Positions 6,667 through 9,789 of a stretch of 9,789 nucleotides of DNA are shown here, piece by piece. The notes beneath the pieces are model-generated. The model worked only from the letters and a program-made list of their open reading frames with translations, had not been told where the DNA came from and did not search any database. Each line of letters starts with the position of its first letter. Position 1 is the stretch's first letter. Source of the DNA: Porphyromonadaceae bacterium (lineage in GTDB: Bacteria; Bacteroidota; Bacteroidia; Bacteroidales; Dysgonomonadaceae); contig JALHIE010000080.1 in assembly GCA_022840285.1 (NCBI GenBank), forward strand, positions 12,368 to 22,156, written 5' to 3'. The translations under genes were made by a program, and so were the position numbers.

Positions 6667-7425
6667 CTATATCAGCCTGTGGTGAATGGCAAAACCAAGG
6701 GCTTCGGTTATGTTACCCACGTTTAATTTCTCAAACAGTAACCGTTTATACCCCTTGATGGTATCGACCGACTTATGGATCTGTTCAGAAATTTCGTTCA
6801 TCGTGCAGCCTTGTGCGGATAACCGGAGCACCTCTTTTTCATAATCCTTCAGTTCTACACCCGCATATTTGACCCATTTTTTATTTTCCGGATGATACCT
6901 CCAGCGCGAATTACAACCCTGACGGGAAATCTCGATATTACCGGCTTTCGTCTGTGAGGAGAGGGATACCGAGCATAACGCCAACCATATCCTGCCGTCC
7001 CTTGTCAAATGTAGCGGTGTGATTTCATGGTGGACAAGCATAGCCTTGCCTGACGGTTGTTTCATATGGAAATCGTAACCAAGCGTATATTCCAGCCGGT
7101 TCACAGGCGGAACAGACTCCGAGAACAAAAAACCTGCCCGGTTGATTTCCAGTAGAAGTGGCAGGTCTGCATCCGTCACACGTTCAAGATAAAAATCGTA
7201 TCCCATATCCCTGACCTTTCCGGCAGGCATACCACAAAGGAATAAAGGGTTTTCAGACACATACAGGAAGTTTTTCCTGAAATAGTCAATGACGTAAATA
7301 CTTACATAAGTAGTTCGTGAGAACGCATCCAAAAACTGAATATACCTTTCCATGGGTGCATAGTCCTCATCAGGGACAAAAAGAATTTCATTCTCCTGAA
7401 TGAAAAAATCCTCTTTTTTAGCCAT
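6667..7425 (-). CDS. PAS-LuxR-type transcriptional regulator
   Basis: This 252-residue regulator reads leftwards. Residues about 35-155 look like a PAS-type sensory domain (IDYFRKNFLYVSENPLFLCG, then HHEITPLHLTRDGRIWLALC). Residues about 191-252 are a LuxR/GerE helix-turn-helix: ELKDYEKEVLRLSAQGCTMNE, then SVDTIKGYKRLLFEKLNV. It lacks a response-regulator receiver domain and the AHL-binding domain of LuxR itself, so any ligand would act through the PAS part. The start is supported by an AAAAGGAG ribosome binding site 7 nt before the ATG, unusual for this phylum. It is divergent from the acyltransferase gene and convergent with ThiF. It is the obvious candidate to bind the four boxes, but that is not proven by sequence. 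Confidence 0.85.
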   Translation of the reverse strand: MAKKEDFFIQENEILFVPDEDYAPMERYIQFLDAFSRTTYVSIYVIDYFRKNFLYVSENPLFLCGMPAGKVRDMGYDFYLERVTDADLPLLLEINRAGFLFSESVPPVNRLEYTLGYDFHMKQPSGKAMLVHHEITPLHLTRDGRIWLALCSVSLSSQTKAGNIEISRQGCNSRWRYHPENKKWVKYAGVELKDYEKEVLRLSAQGCTMNEISEQIHKSVDTIKGYKRLLFEKLNVGNITEALGFAIHHRLI

Positions 7426-7451
7426 ACAACACTCCTTTTAATAAAAACAGA

Positions 7452-7466
7452 CGGATCTTACATCCG
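7452..7466. repeat. Short inverted repeat in the regulator leader region
   Basis: CGGAT-CTTAC-ATCCG is a perfect 5-bp-arm inverted repeat between the regulator start (7425) and box 2. It could form a small hairpin in the regulator's mRNA leader or be a protein site; it may also be chance. Confidence 0.3.
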
Positions 7467-7476
7467 GAACTTAAGA

Positions 7477-7494
7477 AACACACTTTTGTGTCAT
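7477..7494 (+). promoter_or_regulatory. Regulatory box 2 (divergent region, upstream of acyltransferase)
   Basis: The core ACACACTTTTGTGT (7478-7491) is identical to box 1; the right arm then degenerates (CA instead of GT). The G at 7488 is followed by exactly 27 nt before the -7 element at 7516. Being in the divergent region, it could also act on the regulator gene, though only a poor -7 match (TCCGTCTG, minus strand, 7448-7455) lies at mirrored spacing. Confidence 0.75.
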
Positions 7495-7515
7495 TCCCTT
7501 TTGCCCCGACAACTG

Positions 7516-7523
7516 TACTTTTG
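7516..7523 (+). promoter_or_regulatory. -7 element of the acyltransferase gene, overlapping a partial box
   Basis: TACTTTTG is a full match to TAnnTTTG. It lies inside ACTTTTGTGTC (7517-7527), an 11-nt exact repeat of part of box 2 (7482-7492), so the same protein might also bind over the promoter. The ATG follows at 7556. Confidence 0.65.
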
Positions 7524-7555
7524 TGTCCGTAAATATAAAAAAATAAATCTAAATA

Positions 7556-8203
7556 ATGGATAAATTCATTACATTTTACGACAAATATACCATCTGGCAA
7601 TTGTCGGAGGATAGTTTGCATGAACTTGCCGGATTTGTGGTGCGGGAAAACTACAAGCATCATTCCAATAGCCGGCCCAATATTCATTTCGATGCAGAAG
7701 TCGAAGCAGTATATCGGGAAGAAGTGCGTTATTTTAACCATTCACGGATATTTGTAGCAAAAAATAGTGAGAATAACATTATAGGAGCCATCCGCCTGAT
7801 GCTGTGGGATGGGAGAGAAACACTGCCCATACAGTCTTTATTCGGCATTCAATGCCTAAACGATATTTCACCCGATGATAGTTGTTCTGCAATTTGGCAT
7901 ATAGGACGATTGGCAGTCAATACCGATATCGGCCGTCATGGATTGTTACTGTTCAAATCGCTGTTGCTCTATGCCATGTACCCGATTTGCAACAGAAAGA
8001 AAGGGATTGTGTTTGCAGAATGTGATAGCAAACTGCTGCGAACAATGAAACTAATGGGTATTCGGGTGCATAGCCTTGGCAATGGGATCGAATACCTCGG
8101 TTCGGAAACGATCCCCGTTTATTCCACATATGATGACCTTGTCGGTTTTTTTCCTGAGAACCAATCTTTCTACGGTATCAATCAAGCCAGTGTAGTTGCT
8201 TGA
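7556..8203 (+). CDS. LuxI/FeeM-like N-acyltransferase (GNAT fold)
   Basis: A 215-residue enzyme whose layout follows the autoinducer-synthase/N-acyl amino acid synthase branch of the GNAT fold. A strand RIFVAKNSENNIIGAIRLML (64-83) matches the LuxI region ending in GxxRL. IWHIGRLAV (113-121) aligns with the LuxI WExSRF motif, with the arginine kept and the glutamate replaced by histidine (H115). A helix (LLLFKSLLLYAM, 130-141) follows. Residues 153-184 (AECDSKLLRTMKLMGIRVH, then YLGSE) match the LuxI C-terminal pattern. It probably transfers an acyl group from acyl-ACP or acyl-CoA to a small amine or amino acid. Divergence from a LuxR-type gene and box 2 at its promoter strengthen the signalling reading. 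A plain GNAT acetyltransferase remains possible. Confidence 0.7.
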   Translation: MDKFITFYDKYTIWQLSEDSLHELAGFVVRENYKHHSNSRPNIHFDAEVEAVYREEVRYFNHSRIFVAKNSENNIIGAIRLMLWDGRETLPIQSLFGIQCLNDISPDDSCSAIWHIGRLAVNTDIGRHGLLLFKSLLLYAMYPICNRKKGIVFAECDSKLLRTMKLMGIRVHSLGNGIEYLGSETIPVYSTYDDLVGFFPENQSFYGINQASVVA

Positions 8204-8304
8204 AATACAATTGTAAGGAACAACCAAGTGTCATTACGACGGCTTTTTTGGATCAGAATTGAAAAATATTCCGTAAAACCAAATGTTTTTTGCCCAAAGG
8301 AAAA

Positions 8305-8322
8305 AACACACAAAAGTGTGTA
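8305..8322 (-). promoter_or_regulatory. Regulatory box 3 (inverted copy)
   Basis: ACACAC-AAAA-GTGTGT (8306-8321) is the same 14-bp core on the minus strand, with perfect 6-bp arms. No -7 element lies at the mirrored 27-nt spacing on the minus strand. Its centre is 38 bp from that of box 4, so it may serve as a second, cooperative site for the lipoprotein promoter. Confidence 0.65.
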
Positions 8323-8342
8323 TTTCGATAGTGTATGCCAAA

Positions 8343-8360
8343 AACACACTTTTGTGTATA
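8343..8360 (+). promoter_or_regulatory. Regulatory box 4 (upstream of lipoprotein)
   Basis: The core ACACACTTTTGTGT (8344-8357) is identical to boxes 1 and 2. The G at 8354 is followed by exactly 27 nt before the -7 element at 8382. Confidence 0.75.
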
Positions 8361-8381
8361 GTAAATGGAAAAACAAGGGTA

Positions 8382-8389
8382 TAATTTTG
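8382..8389 (+). promoter_or_regulatory. -7 element of the lipoprotein transcript
   Basis: TAATTTTG is a full match to TAnnTTTG at the spacing predicted from box 4. It implies a leader of about 150 nt before the lipoprotein ATG at 8543, long compared with the other two promoters. Confidence 0.65.
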
Positions 8390-8542
8390 CATCAGTAAAG
8401 CAAAAAAATGAATTAATCAACAGATTTTTATAGTGCGCAATATGGAAAGAAGGTTGTTAAGATAGTTCATTGACAAATATTTATTCATACCCTGAGTACT
8501 TGAATACAATATGTACGGTATGGGGACAAAAAAATTACAATT
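8390..8542 (+). other. Long leader of the lipoprotein mRNA with two tiny ORFs
   Basis: No regular gene is present. There is a seven-codon ORF (MERRLLR, 8442-8465) and an eleven-codon ORF (MYGMGTKKLQL, 8511-8546). The stop of the second overlaps the lipoprotein start as ATGA. Neither has a ribosome binding site. They may be chance, a leader for translational coupling, or, for the heptapeptide, a short substrate peptide. Confidence 0.25.
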
Positions 8543-9613
8543 ATGAGAACAATTCTTTTTACATTGCTGGCATTAACATGCATGCTACTATCCTCTTGTA
8601 ATAATGAGTTGGATGAACAACAAGTAGCGATCACCGATGAAACTAATACAGTTTTTAGGCAATCGGATGGAATTCTTATGTTTGATAATGAAGCAGCATT
8701 TTTAGAAGCTGTCGAAAAAGTGAGAAATAATGAAGTTGGAACTGCCTCTTTTACCCGTTCTGCTTCCGGGGAAGAATTTATTTCTTTATTTAGAGAATTT
8801 GATCAGGCTATGACTGAAGCAGACGATTATTACCAACGTGAGGGAGGATATGAAGAATTTAAGGTGAAATTCCCCAATCTGTATTATCCTGAATACGAAG
8901 AAGATTATGCAGCGTTCCTGCCAGTAAGTGACGAGGCTATTGCAAAGCTATTAAATCAGCAAGGTAAAGTTATAATAGCTGGAAAAGAGATAGATATGCG
9001 TGATGTTTTTTCTTATGAAAAAATTCAAGAATTAGGATTAGGTATGCCCGAAAATGTAAATGTTGATGTAGAGGAAAATCCCAATACTCGCGCATTTACA
9101 GATATAAAGTATCTTACCTTGGATAAAGAAAATATGAATAAAAAAAGAAAAGCTTGGATTACTTTGAGAGGAATTGAGGTTAGTGATAAAAATTCAAAAG
9201 ACGGGTCTAAAGTTAAACTAGGAAGAGTTGATTTATGTTTTAGGAAGAAAGGGGCTGTTCATTGGTATAATGGGAAAATGACATCAAGGGGTTATTGGTA
9301 TTCAACAAATGGCGTTCGAACCCCCATAACAAGTCAAGGTCTAAAAGAACTTGAATATTCCCCCCATAAATATTATGTTTCTGCATCCAGGTATTATCAA
9401 ACTATAAAGCCATCAGAAGTTGATAAAATTAAATTGGAATTCGCATGCGGAGAAGATTATCCTAAATACTCTTTTACAGGAATTTATACTGTAGATATAA
9501 ATCATTTAATGTCACTAGATAACGGTACGGGTTTTGGGGAAGACCTTGCAAGTTTTTTGGTTAATTGGGGCCTGTGGTTAATACCTGTAGCAGTAACCAT
9601 TATTTTATTATAA
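8543..9613 (+). CDS. Putative lipoprotein with a C-terminal hydrophobic segment
   Basis: A 356-residue protein. The signal peptide MRTILFTLLALTCMLLSSC ends in a lipobox (LSSC) with C19 as the lipidation site; the next residues, NNELDEQQ, are acidic, as often seen in surface-exposed Bacteroidales lipoproteins. The body is soluble and acidic in its first half, with FDNEAAFLEAVEKV (47-60), and basic in the middle. It resembles Bacteroides lipoproteins of unknown function (possibly the DUF4848 group; recalled, not checked). The last 22 residues are hydrophobic (SFLVNWGLWLIPVAVTIILL), which is odd for a protein already lipid-anchored. The gene is clearly richer in A/T than the mob genes, suggesting another origin. 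Boxes 3 and 4 place it in the module regulon. Confidence 0.8.
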   Translation: MRTILFTLLALTCMLLSSCNNELDEQQVAITDETNTVFRQSDGILMFDNEAAFLEAVEKVRNNEVGTASFTRSASGEEFISLFREFDQAMTEADDYYQREGGYEEFKVKFPNLYYPEYEEDYAAFLPVSDEAIAKLLNQQGKVIIAGKEIDMRDVFSYEKIQELGLGMPENVNVDVEENPNTRAFTDIKYLTLDKENMNKKRKAWITLRGIEVSDKNSKDGSKVKLGRVDLCFRKKGAVHWYNGKMTSRGYWYSTNGVRTPITSQGLKELEYSPHKYYVSASRYYQTIKPSEVDKIKLEFACGEDYPKYSFTGIYTVDINHLMSLDNGTGFGEDLASFLVNWGLWLIPVAVTIILL

Positions 9614-9624
9614 ATTCAAGTTTC

Positions 9625-9645
9625 GCAAGTTGCTAACTTGCCAAT
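9625..9645. terminator. Possible bidirectional hairpin between convergent genes
   Basis: GCAAGTT (9625-9631) and AACTTGC (9635-9641) form a 7-bp stem with a 3-nt loop, starting 12 nt after the lipoprotein stop and followed by CAATTTT. It overlaps the last codons of the minus-strand gene. It is a weak terminator at best. Confidence 0.4.
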
Positions 9646-9789
9646 TTTAGTTCATAAAAGTTGATAAAGTGAGCCAGATTATCCGATTTGTTAATGATTG
9701 CATCGAAGATCTCTTCCTCTTCAATGGAGAAGATCCCGGTCATGATTTTCACCATTTCAAGGATAATGCCCCATATCCTCTCCGTTACG
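9633..9789 (-). CDS. C-terminal fragment of an unrecognised protein (runs off the right edge)
   Basis: The minus strand is open from the window edge to a TAG at 9633-9635, giving the last 51 residues of a protein whose start lies outside. Visible are VTERIWGIILEMVKIMTGIF, the acidic run SIEEEEIFDAI, and NKSDNLAHFINFYELKLAS at the end; it is predicted helical. Codon use is ordinary, and there is no in-frame stop over the 157 nt. I do not recognise the family. It is convergent with the lipoprotein gene, 19 bp apart, so it likely belongs to a different transcription unit and may mark flanking DNA. Confidence 0.55.
   Translation of the reverse strand, partial: VTERIWGIILEMVKIMTGIFSIEEEEIFDAIINKSDNLAHFINFYELKLAS

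Noticed and set aside
5789..8360. Boxes as transposon ends or a CRISPR-like array
   Set aside because: The copies are far apart, lie only at promoters, keep fixed spacing to -7 elements and show no target duplications or regular spacers.
8182..8376. Minus-strand 64-residue frame across the box 3/box 4 region
   Set aside because: It starts inside the lipoprotein promoter region and reads through both regulatory boxes; composition is not protein-like.

Overview
The window looks like DNA from a gut-type Bacteroidales bacterium (Bacteroides, Parabacteroides or a close relative). Several starts are preceded by the Bacteroidota -7 promoter element TAnnTTTG. Many leaders are A/T-rich and lack a clear Shine-Dalgarno. 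The gene set (excisionase-like HTH protein, SF3 helicase, Toprim primase, MobC, MOBP relaxase) is typical of Bacteroides mobilizable elements. Assignments come from reading motifs, not from database searches.

Layout. A tRNA-Gly(CCC) gene with its own promoter and terminator lies at the left edge (42-161). Next is a replication/mobilization block reading rightwards: a small HTH protein (275-700), a regulatory region with a duplicated promoter and 19-bp repeat (788-911), an excisionase-type HTH protein (1011-1352), an SF3-type helicase (1357-2547), an intergenic region rich in repeats (2548-2750), a Toprim primase with a degenerate zinc finger (2751-3689), a likely oriT (3721-3768), MobC (3839-4192), a MOBP relaxase (4182-5099) and a single-span membrane protein (5225-5770). 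No integrase and no second attachment site is visible, so at least one end of the element lies outside the window.

Right of the mob block is a compact module that looks like cargo: an E1/ThiF-like adenylyltransferase (5854-6612), a PAS-LuxR-type regulator on the minus strand (6667-7425), a divergent LuxI/FeeM-like N-acyltransferase (7556-8203) and a lipoprotein with an extra C-terminal hydrophobic segment (8543-9613). A 14-bp sequence, ACACACTTTTGTGT, is present four times without a mismatch, always outside the genes. In front of ThiF, the acyltransferase and the lipoprotein, one copy ends its TTTTG exactly 27 nt before a -7 element. That puts the box centre near -42, where LuxR-family activators classically bind. 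The inference is one regulon in which the PAS-LuxR protein controls a synthase, a carboxylate-activating enzyme and a surface protein. This would be a quorum-sensing-like or signal-responsive circuit carried on a mobilizable element. The sequence shows the boxes and spacing directly; the chemistry and the link to the regulator are inferred.

The right edge holds the 3' end of an unrecognised minus-strand gene convergent with the lipoprotein.
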